64,000 nt of DNA, from positions 9,548,001 through 9,612,000 of the forward strand of contig NZ_CP092431.1 of assembly GCF_022385335.1 (NCBI RefSeq), in the 5' to 3' direction. Both the position numbers and the translations under genes were made by a program. The stretch comes from Streptomyces deccanensis (GTDB lineage: Bacteria; Actinomycetota; Actinomycetes; Streptomycetales; Streptomycetaceae). Shown piece after piece: positions 33,707-42,605 of this stretch (position 1 is the stretch's first letter; each line of letters opens with the position of its first letter). The notes under the pieces are model-generated. The model saw only the letters and a list, made by a program, of their open reading frames with translations. It searched no databases and was not told the origin of the DNA.

Positions 33707-35512
33707 CTACCGGACCAGCTTCCAGTCCTGAGAACCGTCCGTGGACGCGTTCTGGAGGGTGAGTGGCGCGTCGGCCGCAGCTCCGGTCAGGTAGAGGTCC
33801 TTGTTCTTCGTCGACCGTAGTTTGATGTGACCGTCGCCGGTTCTGACGACGTCCCAGGTGCCTGTGGCGCTGTCGTCGACCCACTGGCCGATCCGTTGCC
33901 CGGCCGTCGCGTTGCCGGTCCAGACGGCCGCCGCCCGGCCGCCCGACTTGTTGAGCAGCGTCACACCCCCGTCGGACTTGGTGACGACGTGCCAGTACTG
34001 GGTGTCCGGGTCCGCCGCCGCCCCGGCGTCCTCCAGGACGATGTCGGGCACGTCCCCGTTGCCGATGTTCGCGTCGGTGGTGTTGTTCCCGGTACCGATG
34101 ACCTGCCCGGTCCTCCGGTTCATCAACTTCCGGTAGGCGCCGGCGGATCCACCGAGATCGACCTCGGCGTACGCGATCGTCGAGGTGCCCTGGTTGTTGA
34201 GGATCACGACCCGGCCGGTGCCCTTCACGTACTGGAGGTTGCGGCTGTACCCCGCCCGTGACGTCGTCTGGTACTGCGTCCACACGCCGTCGGCGCGCCC
34301 GCTGTCGTTGACCCAGACGTCGCCGCTGCCGGCGGCGTTGTAGACAAGACGCCCGTCGGGCAGCCGGATCAGCACCGGGCTGCCGCCCTGCGCGAGCGGG
34401 CGGGATCCGGACACCACGGGCAGCGCGTCGACACCCATGCCGGTGGGGGAGCCCCGGAAGAACGTCAGCGGGTCGCTCGCGACGCGGTAGCGGGTGTTGG
34501 CCCCGCCGCCCCAGTACTCGTAGGTGAGCAGCCACTTGCCGTCCGCCGTCGGGACGAGGTTCGTCATGCCCGGCCGGCCGCCGCCGATCTCCGTCTTCCC
34601 GCCGCCCATGTCCTGGGTCGCCCCGGCGATGTCGACTACCGGAGCGCTCCACTTGGCGGCGCTGCCGTCCCAGGTCTTGTGGACCAGGATCTGCCCGTGC
34701 GAGTCCTTGGCCGTGTCGTTCGCCGGGTCGAGCTTCGGCACACCGGTGACCGGGTCGAAGCCGAGGTAGTCGTTCTCGTCGGAGTAGTAGCAGACCAACT
34801 TGCCCTTGTGGACCATCAGGTACGGCTCCCAGAGGGGGTCCACCTGCCGGTGCTTGTTGGCGTTCGCGATGTTCTGCCCCACCGCCCCCGCGCTGCCGCC
34901 CTGCCAGCCACCGGTCGCGACGACGTTGACCACCTTCCAGGTGCGGCCGTCGTCGGTGCTGGAGTACAGCGCGATGGCCATGTCGGAGCGGTCGCCGTCG
35001 TTGGACGGCGTCCAGTCCGGGTCGGCCGCCTTGTGCTCCTCGTAGTACGCGTCGTCGCCCGACACGACACTCGCCAGCAGCAGCGTGCCGGCCGCCAACT
35101 TCCCGACGCGCTGCGGGAGTACGTACAGGAACGGGTTGGTCCAGTTGCTCGTGTACTTCGCGTGGCGGGGGTCCTTCGACAGATACGCCGGCGCCTTCAC
35201 CTCGGACAGCGGCTGCCAGGTCGTCCCGTCGTCGTCGCTCTTGTACACCGGGAGGGTCTGCCGGTCGGCGCTGCCGGTCGACGCCACGACCGTGGACTTC
35301 TCGAACGAGGCGACCAGCCGCCCGTTCGGCAGCTGCGCCGACTTGGGGTAGACCGCGCAGTTGCCCCGCCCCTTCAGACATGCCTCGCCGCCGAGCTGGT
35401 ACATGACCCCACCGGTCGGGCTGTACGCCCCCGCACTGGCCATGGGCACCAGCAGCAGCGCGGACGCCGCCGTGAAGGTCCCCAGCGCTCTCGCGGCTCG
35501 TCTTCTCTGCAT
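33707..35512 (-). CDS. Secreted sialidase-fold (BNR propeller) protein with ricin-type lectin domain
   Basis: 601 residues. A signal peptide (MQRRRAARALGTFTAAS... ending ASAGA) is followed by a six-bladed propeller with Asp-box-like repeats (KSDDDGTTW, SSTDDGRTWKV) and GRPGMTNLVPTADGKWLLTYEYWGG. The last about 140 residues are a ricin-B/CBM13-like lectin fold with W-hvvTksdG and QxxgQWvddsa patterns. The same layout occurs in exo-sialidases (GH33), GH93 arabinanases and related propeller enzymes such as rhamnose-glucuronate lyases (PL27), and I cannot choose between them. An AGGAG site and an 8-bp gap link it to the GH42 gene, so it is the last gene of the sugar operon and probably releases sugars outside the cell. 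Confidence 0.75.
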   Translation of the reverse strand: MQRRRAARALGTFTAASALLLVPMASAGAYSPTGGVMYQLGGEACLKGRGNCAVYPKSAQLPNGRLVASFEKSTVVASTGSADRQTLPVYKSDDDGTTWQPLSEVKAPAYLSKDPRHAKYTSNWTNPFLYVLPQRVGKLAAGTLLLASVVSGDDAYYEEHKAADPDWTPSNDGDRSDMAIALYSSTDDGRTWKVVNVVATGGWQGGSAGAVGQNIANANKHRQVDPLWEPYLMVHKGKLVCYYSDENDYLGFDPVTGVPKLDPANDTAKDSHGQILVHKTWDGSAAKWSAPVVDIAGATQDMGGGKTEIGGGRPGMTNLVPTADGKWLLTYEYWGGGANTRYRVASDPLTFFRGSPTGMGVDALPVVSGSRPLAQGGSPVLIRLPDGRLVYNAAGSGDVWVNDSGRADGVWTQYQTTSRAGYSRNLQYVKGTGRVVILNNQGTSTIAYAEVDLGGSAGAYRKLMNRRTGQVIGTGNNTTDANIGNGDVPDIVLEDAGAAADPDTQYWHVVTKSDGGVTLLNKSGGRAAAVWTGNATAGQRIGQWVDDSATGTWDVVRTGDGHIKLRSTKNKDLYLTGAAADAPLTLQNASTDGSQDWKLVR

Positions 35513-35520
35513 CGTTTCTC

Positions 35521-37659
35521 CTAGTCGAGGTCGGTGGCGACGAGGACCCGTACGTCCCACGGGCCGAGTGCCACTGCCGTGCCCGCCGCGATTGACGTGT
35601 CGTCCAGCGCGTCGGTGAGGTCGGCCGGAGCCGGCACGCTCGCGGGCTCCCAGCTCCAGTTGTGGACGATGTGGACGCGCCGCCCGTCCGCCGCCGTGCC
35701 GGTCGTCACGGTGACCGACTCCGGCAGATCCCCCCAGCCGTGGCGCGCGGCCGGCGCCAGCCACTCGGCCAGCGCGCGCCCGAGACGGCGGTCGGGCACC
35801 GTGCCGACGTACGTGATCCGTCCCGCACCGTGCCGCCGTGTGGTGAGCGCGGGCCAGCGGCCGAAGTGCGGATGGTCGTACGACGCCAGCACGTCGGCGT
35901 CGTCGACGGTGAGCCCGTCCGCCCAGCGGGTCGCCGCCGCGCCCTCCGGCAGCCGGAGCGGGCTGTCGGGCGCCGGGCGCACCGGGATGTCGCGCGTCAG
36001 GTTGCTGAACTCGTCGTAGTGCACGCCGGCCGCCGCCGTCAGCCGCCCGGGGGCCGGTTCGGTGCGGGCGCGGGCCTCGTGGTCGGCGTACCCGGTGCGC
36101 GGGGTCAGCACGAGATGGCCACCGGCCTCCGCGTAGGCGGCGAACCAGTCGAGGGTGGCGTCGGCGGCGAGGTACAGCGCCGGGACGACCAGCACCGGAT
36201 GGCGGCGGACCGCCTCCTCGGGCATGAGGCCCGCGCGTTCACCGCTCGGGTCGTGCAACTGCCGGGCGTGCACGATTCGGACCTGGCGGCCCGCCTCGAA
36301 CGCGCCCCGGTAGAACGAGTCGAAGATCCGGTGGTAGGCGGCGGGGTCCGGTGCGCCGTCCGGCGTGGCGAGCGGCGGGTACTTCTGCATCAGCCACTTG
36401 CTGGGCGTCGAGTACACCAGGGTGAGGTCGGCGTCCGGTTCGAGTCCGGCGACGAGCGGGCCGGCCGCGTCGAACTCCGCGCCGAGACGGGCGAGTTCGG
36501 CGTACGTGCGGCCGGGCTGCCCGGTGTGGGGGAGGATGCCGCCCCAGTAGGTCTCGGCGCCGAAGTGCAGGGTGTGCCAGTGCCAGTACTCGATCATCCG
36601 CGCGCCGCGCGAGACGAGCGCCCAGGCCGCCTGCCGCCACTGCCCGTCGTAGCCGGGGCGGTTGTCCCACGCCATGCCGATCGAACCGGCGTTGGTCTCG
36701 GTGACGAGGAACGGCTCCTGACGGGAGGAGAACATCCAGTCGGCGGTCTGGTACAGCGCCCACACCCCGGTCGTCTTCCACTTCTGCTCATGACCGTCGG
36801 GGGTGGGGTCGGGGAGCAGCAGACCGTCCTGCATGTCGTAGTACGGGTTGCCGGAGGCGATGTCGAGACGGTCGGACAGCTCGTCGTCCTCCACCCCCTG
36901 ACGGGTGTAGGAGATGCAGGTGGTGACGAACTGCTCGGGCGAGGCGTACTCGCGGACGATGTCGGCCTGCCAGCCGATGAACTCGGTGACCTGCCGGGCC
37001 TGGAACTCCCGCCAGGCCACGTCGTACTGGGGCTGTTCATTGCCGTCCGGGGTCCACAGGTCGGCCCAGGTCGACAGCCGGTGCGACCAGTAGACGAGCC
37101 CCCACTCCCGGTTGAGGGTCTCCACGTCGCCGTACTTCGCGCGCAGATGGTCCACGAACCGCTGGAACACCCCGTGGTTGTGGAAGAGGTGCAGACCGGG
37201 CTCGTTGTCGACCTGGAAGCCGATGACGGCCGGGTGGCCGGCGTACCGGCCGACGACCTTGCGGATGATCCGCTCGGCGTGGAAGCGGAACGCCGGGTGG
37301 GTGAAGTCGATCTCCTGCCGGGCGCCCCAGCCCATGCGCTCACCGGTCCGGCGCTCGGCCGTGATCTCCGGGTACTGCCGGGCCAGCCACGGCGGGGCCG
37401 CGTACGTCGGGGTGCCGAGGACGACGGAGATGCCGCGCTCGTGGGCGCCGTCCAGGACCGGCTGGAGCCAGTCGAGATCGAACGTCCCGTTCTCCGGCTC
37501 CCAGGTCGACCACACCGACTCGCCGACCCGGATCACGGTCACATGGGCGTCGGCCATCAGGTCCAGGTCGGTCTTGAGGCGTTCGGCGGGCCGTTCGTAG
37601 GGCTGGTACTCGTGGTAGTACGCGGCGCCGAACAGGACGCGGGCAGGCAGAGCCGCCAT
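35521..37659 (-). CDS. GH42 beta-galactosidase
   Basis: 712 residues. The N-terminal TIM barrel has FGAAYYHEYQP, the acid/base E153 in FQVDNEPG and the nucleophile E321 in LVTETNAGS; the Trp-His-Trp-His near residue 355 lines the galactose site. A trimerisation domain and a small beta domain follow. No signal peptide, so it acts in the cytoplasm on oligosaccharides brought in by the adjacent ABC importer. The ATG at 37659 lies 54 bases after the permease stop. GH42 enzymes prefer beta-1,3/1,4/1,6-galacto-oligosaccharides from plant galactans. Confidence 0.93.
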   Translation of the reverse strand: MAALPARVLFGAAYYHEYQPYERPAERLKTDLDLMADAHVTVIRVGESVWSTWEPENGTFDLDWLQPVLDGAHERGISVVLGTPTYAAPPWLARQYPEITAERRTGERMGWGARQEIDFTHPAFRFHAERIIRKVVGRYAGHPAVIGFQVDNEPGLHLFHNHGVFQRFVDHLRAKYGDVETLNREWGLVYWSHRLSTWADLWTPDGNEQPQYDVAWREFQARQVTEFIGWQADIVREYASPEQFVTTCISYTRQGVEDDELSDRLDIASGNPYYDMQDGLLLPDPTPDGHEQKWKTTGVWALYQTADWMFSSRQEPFLVTETNAGSIGMAWDNRPGYDGQWRQAAWALVSRGARMIEYWHWHTLHFGAETYWGGILPHTGQPGRTYAELARLGAEFDAAGPLVAGLEPDADLTLVYSTPSKWLMQKYPPLATPDGAPDPAAYHRIFDSFYRGAFEAGRQVRIVHARQLHDPSGERAGLMPEEAVRRHPVLVVPALYLAADATLDWFAAYAEAGGHLVLTPRTGYADHEARARTEPAPGRLTAAAGVHYDEFSNLTRDIPVRPAPDSPLRLPEGAAATRWADGLTVDDADVLASYDHPHFGRWPALTTRRHGAGRITYVGTVPDRRLGRALAEWLAPAARHGWGDLPESVTVTTGTAADGRRVHIVHNWSWEPASVPAPADLTDALDDTSIAAGTAVALGPWDVRVLVATDLD

Positions 37660-37713
37660 GAAGAAGAACCTCCGAGAGAAAGAGTGGGGGGAGTGGTACG
37701 AGGGCGGTGGGCC

Positions 37714-38643
37714 CTACTGTTTGACGCCGCCGGCGGCCAGACCGCTCTGCCAGTACCGCTGCAGCATCAGGAACGCCACCACCAGCGGCACGATCGAGAT
37801 CAGGGAACCGGTCACGACCAGCGCGAGCATGTCGCTGCTGGCGCCCGCCCCGCCGTTCTGGGCCTGCGCGGCCCAGGAGGCCAGGCCCACGGTGATCGGG
37901 TACAGGTCGGGGTCGTTGAGCATGATCAGCGGCAGGAAGTAGTTGTTCCAGGTCGCCACCAACGTGAACAGCAGGACCGTCACCACCCCGGGAGCCATCA
38001 GCCGCAGGGCGATCCGGAAGAAGATCCGGGCCTCCCCGGCACCGTCGATCCGGGCGGCCTCCAGGATGCTGTCGGGGACGGAGTCCGCCGCGTAGACACG
38101 CATCAGGTACAGGCCGAACGGGTTGACCAGGGACGGCAGGATGATCGCCCAGGGGGTGTTGGCGAGGCCCGCCTGCGCGAACAGCAGATAGGTCGGGATG
38201 GCCAGCGCGGTGGTCGGGACCATGACGGCCCCGAGCACCAGGTTGAAGGCTGCGCCGTCGCCGCGGAAGCGGAACTTGGCGAACCCGTACCCGGCCGCCG
38301 CCGCGAGCAGCGCGGCCCCGACCGCGCTGACCCCGGCGTACAGAGCCGTGTTGAGCAGCCAGCGCGCGAAGACGCCGTCGTCCTGGGTGAACGTCTCCTT
38401 GATGTTCGTCAGCAGCTGCGGGGCGTCCGAGAACCACAGGCCGAAGCTGTTGAACAGGTCCTGCGTGCTCTTGGTCGAGGCGACCAGCAGCCAGAACAGG
38501 GGCAGGAGGAAGTAGGCGAGGGCCGCCAGCATGGCGATCGTCAGCGGGGTGCTGCGGCGGGCCGGGTTCTTCCCGCGGTGCGTCAGACGCGCCGGCTTCT
38601 TCGCGGTCCTGGTCACCGGGGGCGCGGGCATCGTCGTGGTCAC
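37714..38643 (-). CDS. Sugar ABC transporter permease (MalG-type)
   Basis: 309 residues, six membrane helices after a basic N-terminus. The EAA loop reads EAARIDGAGEARIFFRIALRLMAPG with the conserved Gly. The GTG at 38643 overlaps the stop of the other permease (GTGA), with AGGAGG upstream. It forms the membrane channel with its partner. No ATPase is encoded in the operon, so a shared MsiK-type ATPase is expected, as is usual in Streptomyces. Confidence 0.92.
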   Translation of the reverse strand: MTTTMPAPPVTRTAKKPARLTHRGKNPARRSTPLTIAMLAALAYFLLPLFWLLVASTKSTQDLFNSFGLWFSDAPQLLTNIKETFTQDDGVFARWLLNTALYAGVSAVGAALLAAAAGYGFAKFRFRGDGAAFNLVLGAVMVPTTALAIPTYLLFAQAGLANTPWAIILPSLVNPFGLYLMRVYAADSVPDSILEAARIDGAGEARIFFRIALRLMAPGVVTVLLFTLVATWNNYFLPLIMLNDPDLYPITVGLASWAAQAQNGGAGASSDMLALVVTGSLISIVPLVVAFLMLQRYWQSGLAAGGVKQ

Positions 38644-39560
38644 GGGGTCCTCCTGCGGTTCGCGGTGAGCAGGACGCCGTAGGAGGCGATCACGATGACC
38701 AGGCCGAGGAGGAAGGACACCGTGGCCGCGTAGTTGACCTGCTGGCCGGTGAAGGCGAGGGAGTAGGCGTAGAGGTTGGCGGTGTAGGAACTGCTGATGA
38801 CGTCCGGGGCGATCTTCATCAGCAGGTTCGGCTCGTTGAACAGCTGGAAGCTGCCGATCACGGAGAACAGCAGGGTGAGCAGCAACGCCGGGCGCAGCGC
38901 GGGGAGTTTGACGGACCAGGCGATCCGCCAGGCCCCCGCGCCGTCCATCGCAGCGGCCTCGTACAGCTCCTGCGGGACGGTGCGCAGCGCCGCGTACAGG
39001 ATGATCATGTTGTAGCCGACGAACTCCCAGGTCACGATGTTCGCCAGACTGCCGAGCATCCAGCCCTCGCTGAGGAAGGCCGGGACCGGCAGGTCCAGGT
39101 TCCGGCTCAGCTGGGCGAACGGTCCGAAGTCCGGGCCGTACAGGTAGCCCCACATGAGCGCGGCGACCACGCTGGGCACGGCGTACGGGACGAAGATGCC
39201 CAGCCGGATCACCCGGGACAGACGCAGCAGACCGCTGTCGAGCGCGAGCGCGAACAGCAGGGCCAGCAGCAGCATCACGGGGACCTGGACCACGAAGAAC
39301 AGCGCGACCCGGCCGACTCCGTGCAGGAACTGGGAGTCGCCGAAGGCCTGGACGTAGTTGTCGAGGCCGACGAAGACCGTCCCGCCGATCAGCCGCGTCT
39401 GGAAGAGGCTGAGATAGGCGGCGTAGCCGAGCGGCGCGAGGAAGAGCAGGACGAACAGCACCAGGAACGGGGCGACGAAGAGCGGTCCCGCCGAGCGGTG
39501 GCGACGCGGACGGCCGGGCCGGGAGCGGCCCTCGGCGGTGGACGGGGTGGTGACGGTCAT
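38640..39560 (-). CDS. Sugar ABC transporter permease (MalF-type)
   Basis: 306 residues, six membrane helices. EAA loop EAAAMDGAGAWRIAWSVKLPALRPA. It begins two bases past the binding-protein stop and overlaps the second permease by four bases. Together with the second permease and the lipoprotein it forms a CUT1-type importer for an oligosaccharide. Confidence 0.92.
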   Translation of the reverse strand: MTVTTPSTAEGRSRPGRPRRHRSAGPLFVAPFLVLFVLLFLAPLGYAAYLSLFQTRLIGGTVFVGLDNYVQAFGDSQFLHGVGRVALFFVVQVPVMLLLALLFALALDSGLLRLSRVIRLGIFVPYAVPSVVAALMWGYLYGPDFGPFAQLSRNLDLPVPAFLSEGWMLGSLANIVTWEFVGYNMIILYAALRTVPQELYEAAAMDGAGAWRIAWSVKLPALRPALLLTLLFSVIGSFQLFNEPNLLMKIAPDVISSSYTANLYAYSLAFTGQQVNYAATVSFLLGLVIVIASYGVLLTANRRRTP

Positions 39561-39561
39561 G

Positions 39562-40956
39562 TCAGCTCCCCTTGACGGTGAAGCCCTGGTTCTTGGCGTA
39601 CGTGGTCATCCGGGACTGCCAACTGCCGAGGGCGGCGACCGTGTCGGACTTGTCGGCGAGGGACTTGCCGACGGTCTCGGTCCAGTCGGTGGCCGCCTGG
39701 TCGAGGAACGGCGGCCACTGGAACGAGGGGTCGACGGTGGCGCTGACGTCGGCGAAGACCTGGTTGACCTTCTGGCCGCCGTAGAAGGACGGCGCGTCCG
39801 ACACGAACTCCTGGTCGGCGAGCAGGGCCTTGGTCGCCGGGAAGAAGAACTGCTCGGTGGCGAACATCTTCGCGGTCGCGGGGTCGCTGTTGAGGAACTG
39901 CGCGAACACGGCGGCCGCGATGGGGTTCTTGGTGGAGCGGATGACGGCGGTGGTCGAGCCGCCCCAGTTGCCCGCGTTGGGCTTGGCCGCGTCCCACTGG
40001 GGCAGCGGGGCCGCGCGCCACTTGCCGGCGGTGGCCTTGGCGGAGCCGGAGAGGAAGGCCGGGCCCCAGGCGGCGGTGATCCAGGTGGCGTACTTGCCCT
40101 TGTTGAGGCCGGCGTACCAGCCGTCGGTGAAGTCCGGGTCGGTGCTGATCACGCCCTCCTTCGCCAGCCCGCCCCAGTAGGCGCCGAGCTTCTCGGAGAC
40201 GGCGTCGTCGACGCTGATGGTGATGTCGCTCTTGCCGGAGGTGGCATAGGGCTTGGCACCGGCCTGCCAGAGCAGTCCGTGCCAGGCGGCGGGCTGGTTG
40301 GCCGCGAGGTTGGTGAGGTAGACGTCGGGGTCGGCCCTGTGCAGCTTGCGCGCCGCCTCCGCGAACTCGTCCCAGGTGCCGGGCACGTCGATGCCGTGCT
40401 TGTCGAAGATGTCCTTGCGGTACAGCAGACCCATGGGACCCGTGTCCTGCGGGATCGCCCACACCTCGCCCTTCGCGCCGCTGACCTGCCCCCACGTCCA
40501 GTCGACGAACCGGTCCTTCAACTCGGCGGCCCCGTACGGGCGCAGGTCCAGCAGGCTGTCGGTGATGGTGAACGTCGGGATCGCCTGGTACTCCATCTGC
40601 ACCATGTCCGGGGCGCCGCTGCCGGCCTTCAGCGCCGTGCGCAGCTTGGTGTACTGCGGGGTGCCCTGACCGGCGTTGACGACCTTGATCTTGACGGCCG
40701 GGTACTTCTTCTCGAAGAGCGCGATCTCCTTGGCGATGTTCGGGACCCAGGTCCAGAACGTCAGCTCGGTCGGCGTCTTCATCGCCTTGTCGATGTCGGC
40801 CTGGCCGACGGGCTCGGCGGAGCCGGAGGAGCCGGAGGAGTCACCGCCGCCGCAGGCGGTCAGGGCGGCCCCCAGCGACAGGGCACCGGTGGTGGTGAGG
40901 AACAGCCGACGGCTCATGGGAGAGGAGGCGGCGGCTGCGAACGGGTTTCTGGGCAT
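39562..40956 (-). CDS. Sugar-binding lipoprotein (CUT1 family)
   Basis: 464 residues. A twin-Arg-containing signal (MSRRLFLTTTGALSLGAAL) ends in the lipobox LTAC, so the mature protein is a membrane-anchored extracellular solute receptor. ELTFWTWVPNIAKEIALFEKKYP and DPDVYLTNLAANQPAAW are typical of SBP family 1. The ligand should be a galactose-containing oligosaccharide given the GH42 partner. GGAG lies seven bases before the ATG at 40956. The 290-bp gap upstream of it (to the LacI gene) should hold the operon promoter, but I could not identify an operator there. Confidence 0.92.
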   Translation of the reverse strand: MPRNPFAAAASSPMSRRLFLTTTGALSLGAALTACGGGDSSGSSGSAEPVGQADIDKAMKTPTELTFWTWVPNIAKEIALFEKKYPAVKIKVVNAGQGTPQYTKLRTALKAGSGAPDMVQMEYQAIPTFTITDSLLDLRPYGAAELKDRFVDWTWGQVSGAKGEVWAIPQDTGPMGLLYRKDIFDKHGIDVPGTWDEFAEAARKLHRADPDVYLTNLAANQPAAWHGLLWQAGAKPYATSGKSDITISVDDAVSEKLGAYWGGLAKEGVISTDPDFTDGWYAGLNKGKYATWITAAWGPAFLSGSAKATAGKWRAAPLPQWDAAKPNAGNWGGSTTAVIRSTKNPIAAAVFAQFLNSDPATAKMFATEQFFFPATKALLADQEFVSDAPSFYGGQKVNQVFADVSATVDPSFQWPPFLDQAATDWTETVGKSLADKSDTVAALGSWQSRMTTYAKNQGFTVKGS

Positions 40957-41246
40957 GGTGAACTCCGGCTGGTGGCAAGGGTGGTGGCACGCCGGACACG
41001 GGCGTGCGGAGGTGTGCGGGATGCGCGGGGACGCGCCGGCCCGGCGTCGACGCCGACAGGGTCGGGCGAAGAGAGGGTGGACGACCGGGGCAGGTGTGGG
41101 GGCCTGGCTCGGGACACGCCGGGCGATACGGGGCGGCCCTACGTCGACTGTGTGCGGGTGCGGCGGGGGCGTGACGGGTGCTGCGGCTCGTTCTCGGGGT
41201 CACGCGTCGGCCGCGACGGCCGTGCTGAGGGGCGGGCGGACGGGGT

Positions 41247-42389
41247 TCAGTGCTGTGACCGGCCACCTCCGTCCGGAGGCACCGGGGCGGGGGTGACCGC
41301 CCGGCGGCGGGAGGCGGTGCGTCGGCCGCGAGCCGGGGTCGTCCGGCTCGGGGGCGGCGCGGTCGAGGCGCGGACGACGAGGTCGATGGGTGGGTCGCTC
41401 GGCGGCAGCGGGTCCGCGTCGGGGTTCTCGATGGCGTGCACGAGCCGCTTGAGCCCTTCCTGCGCGACGGCGTCGAACGGCTGGCGCACCGTGGTCAGGG
41501 GAGGGGTCACATAGGCGGCGACCGGGATGTCGTCGAAGCCGACGACGCTGACGTCCTCCGGCACCCGGCGTCCGGCCTCCGCCAGCGCGCGGATCAGACC
41601 GATCGCCATGTCGTCGTTGGCGGCGAAGACGGCGGTGACGTCCCGGTTCTCGGCCAGCGCGCGCCCCGCCGTGTAGCCGGACGCGGCCGACCAGTCGCCG
41701 GTGACGACCTCCGGCACGTCCTTCCCGTGTGCCGTGAGGGTCGCCCGCCACCCTTCCAGACGGTCCCGGGCGGCGTACCACCGCTGCGGGCCCGCGAGGT
41801 GATGGACCGTCGTGTGGCCCAGCGCCAGCAGGTGTTCGGTGGCGGTACGCGCCATCAGGTCGGCGCCGTCACCCGCGTTCAGCACGGCGGGCGCGGTGAC
41901 GAACGGCGGGGCGCCGATGACCAGCACCGGCACGGCGACACGCGGGGCCGTGTCCCCGTTCTCGCCCGACTCGTCGATCGGCTCGGAGATGACGATGCCG
42001 TCCACGCCCTGGTCGAGCAGGGAGTCCACGGCACCGGCGATTCCGGCCGGGTCGCCCTCCACGGTGTTGACCACGCGGAGCGCGTAGCCCGTGTCCCGGA
42101 CGACCCGCTCGACCCCCATGAGCAGCGAGGCCGGGCCGTACAGGGCCGTTCCCAGCGTCACCACCCCGATGGAGCGCGTCCGCCCGGAGGCCAGCGCCCG
42201 CGCGGCGTTGTTGCGCCGGTAACCGAGCCGCTCCGCGGCCTCCGTGACCCGTCGGCGCACGTCGGCGGAGACGTACGGCTCGTCGTTGAAGACCCTCGAC
42301 ACGGTCTTCTGCGAGACCCCGGCCAGCCGTGCCACATCCGTGCTGCTCGGCGCCGCGGGGCTCCCGCCCCGCCCTGTACCTCGCGTCAT
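41247..42389 (-). CDS. LacI-family repressor of the galacto-oligosaccharide operon
   Basis: 380 residues. The LacI helix-turn-helix is STDVARLAGVSQKTVSRVFND with the hinge helix NNAARALASGRT; the periplasmic-binding-like effector domain follows (VFAANDDMAIGLIRALAEAG, VVGFDDIPVAAYVTPPLTTV). The C-terminus has an Arg/Pro-rich extension of about 45 residues. ATG 42389 has GGGAGG six bases upstream. It lies upstream of and on the same strand as the importer genes. A palindrome TGATGT-CAG-ACATCA in its own promoter suggests autoregulation. Confidence 0.9.
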   Translation of the reverse strand: MTRGTGRGGSPAAPSSTDVARLAGVSQKTVSRVFNDEPYVSADVRRRVTEAAERLGYRRNNAARALASGRTRSIGVVTLGTALYGPASLLMGVERVVRDTGYALRVVNTVEGDPAGIAGAVDSLLDQGVDGIVISEPIDESGENGDTAPRVAVPVLVIGAPPFVTAPAVLNAGDGADLMARTATEHLLALGHTTVHHLAGPQRWYAARDRLEGWRATLTAHGKDVPEVVTGDWSAASGYTAGRALAENRDVTAVFAANDDMAIGLIRALAEAGRRVPEDVSVVGFDDIPVAAYVTPPLTTVRQPFDAVAQEGLKRLVHAIENPDADPLPPSDPPIDLVVRASTAPPPSRTTPARGRRTASRRRAVTPAPVPPDGGGRSQH

Positions 42390-42422
42390 GATGCCTCCCG
42401 GTGACCGCACGGACCGACCCAA

Positions 42423-42482
42423 TGATGTCAGACATCACTCCTCTGACTGCGCTGTCATGTCTGCGTAGTCATGTCTACGCAG
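42423..42482. promoter_or_regulatory. Two inverted repeats upstream of the LacI gene
   Basis: A palindrome with arms TGATGT/ACATCA around CAG (42423-42437) lies 34 bases before the LacI start. A second inverted repeat, arms CTGCGTA/TACGCAG around eight bases (42461-42482), lies further upstream and contains a direct repeat GTCATGTCTgCG/GTCATGTCTaCG. They are candidate operators for the LacI protein. Confidence 0.5.
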
Positions 42483-42526
42483 TCACACGACTGTCGTCAA
42501 GAGGTCGGACACATCTCCGTACGGCC

Positions 42527-42561
42527 GGACCCGCGCCCCACGAGCCGTGGGGCGCGGGTCC
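42527..42561 (-). terminator. Strong 16-bp hairpin terminator
   Basis: Perfect 16-bp arms (42527-42542 and 42546-42561) around a 3-base loop, 45 bases after the amidohydrolase stop. It should end the amidohydrolase/permease transcript before the LacI promoter. Confidence 0.75.
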
Positions 42562-42605
42562 TCGGGTGCCGGGGTCGTCAGGCGTCGGGGCCCGGGTCTA
42601 GGACG

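Noticed and set aside
35662..38682. Open frame of about 1000 codons on the plus strand, antisense to GH42 and a permease
   Set aside because: Low-complexity Arg/Val/Gly-rich translation with no family features; it is the mirror of GC-rich third positions of the real genes on the other strand.
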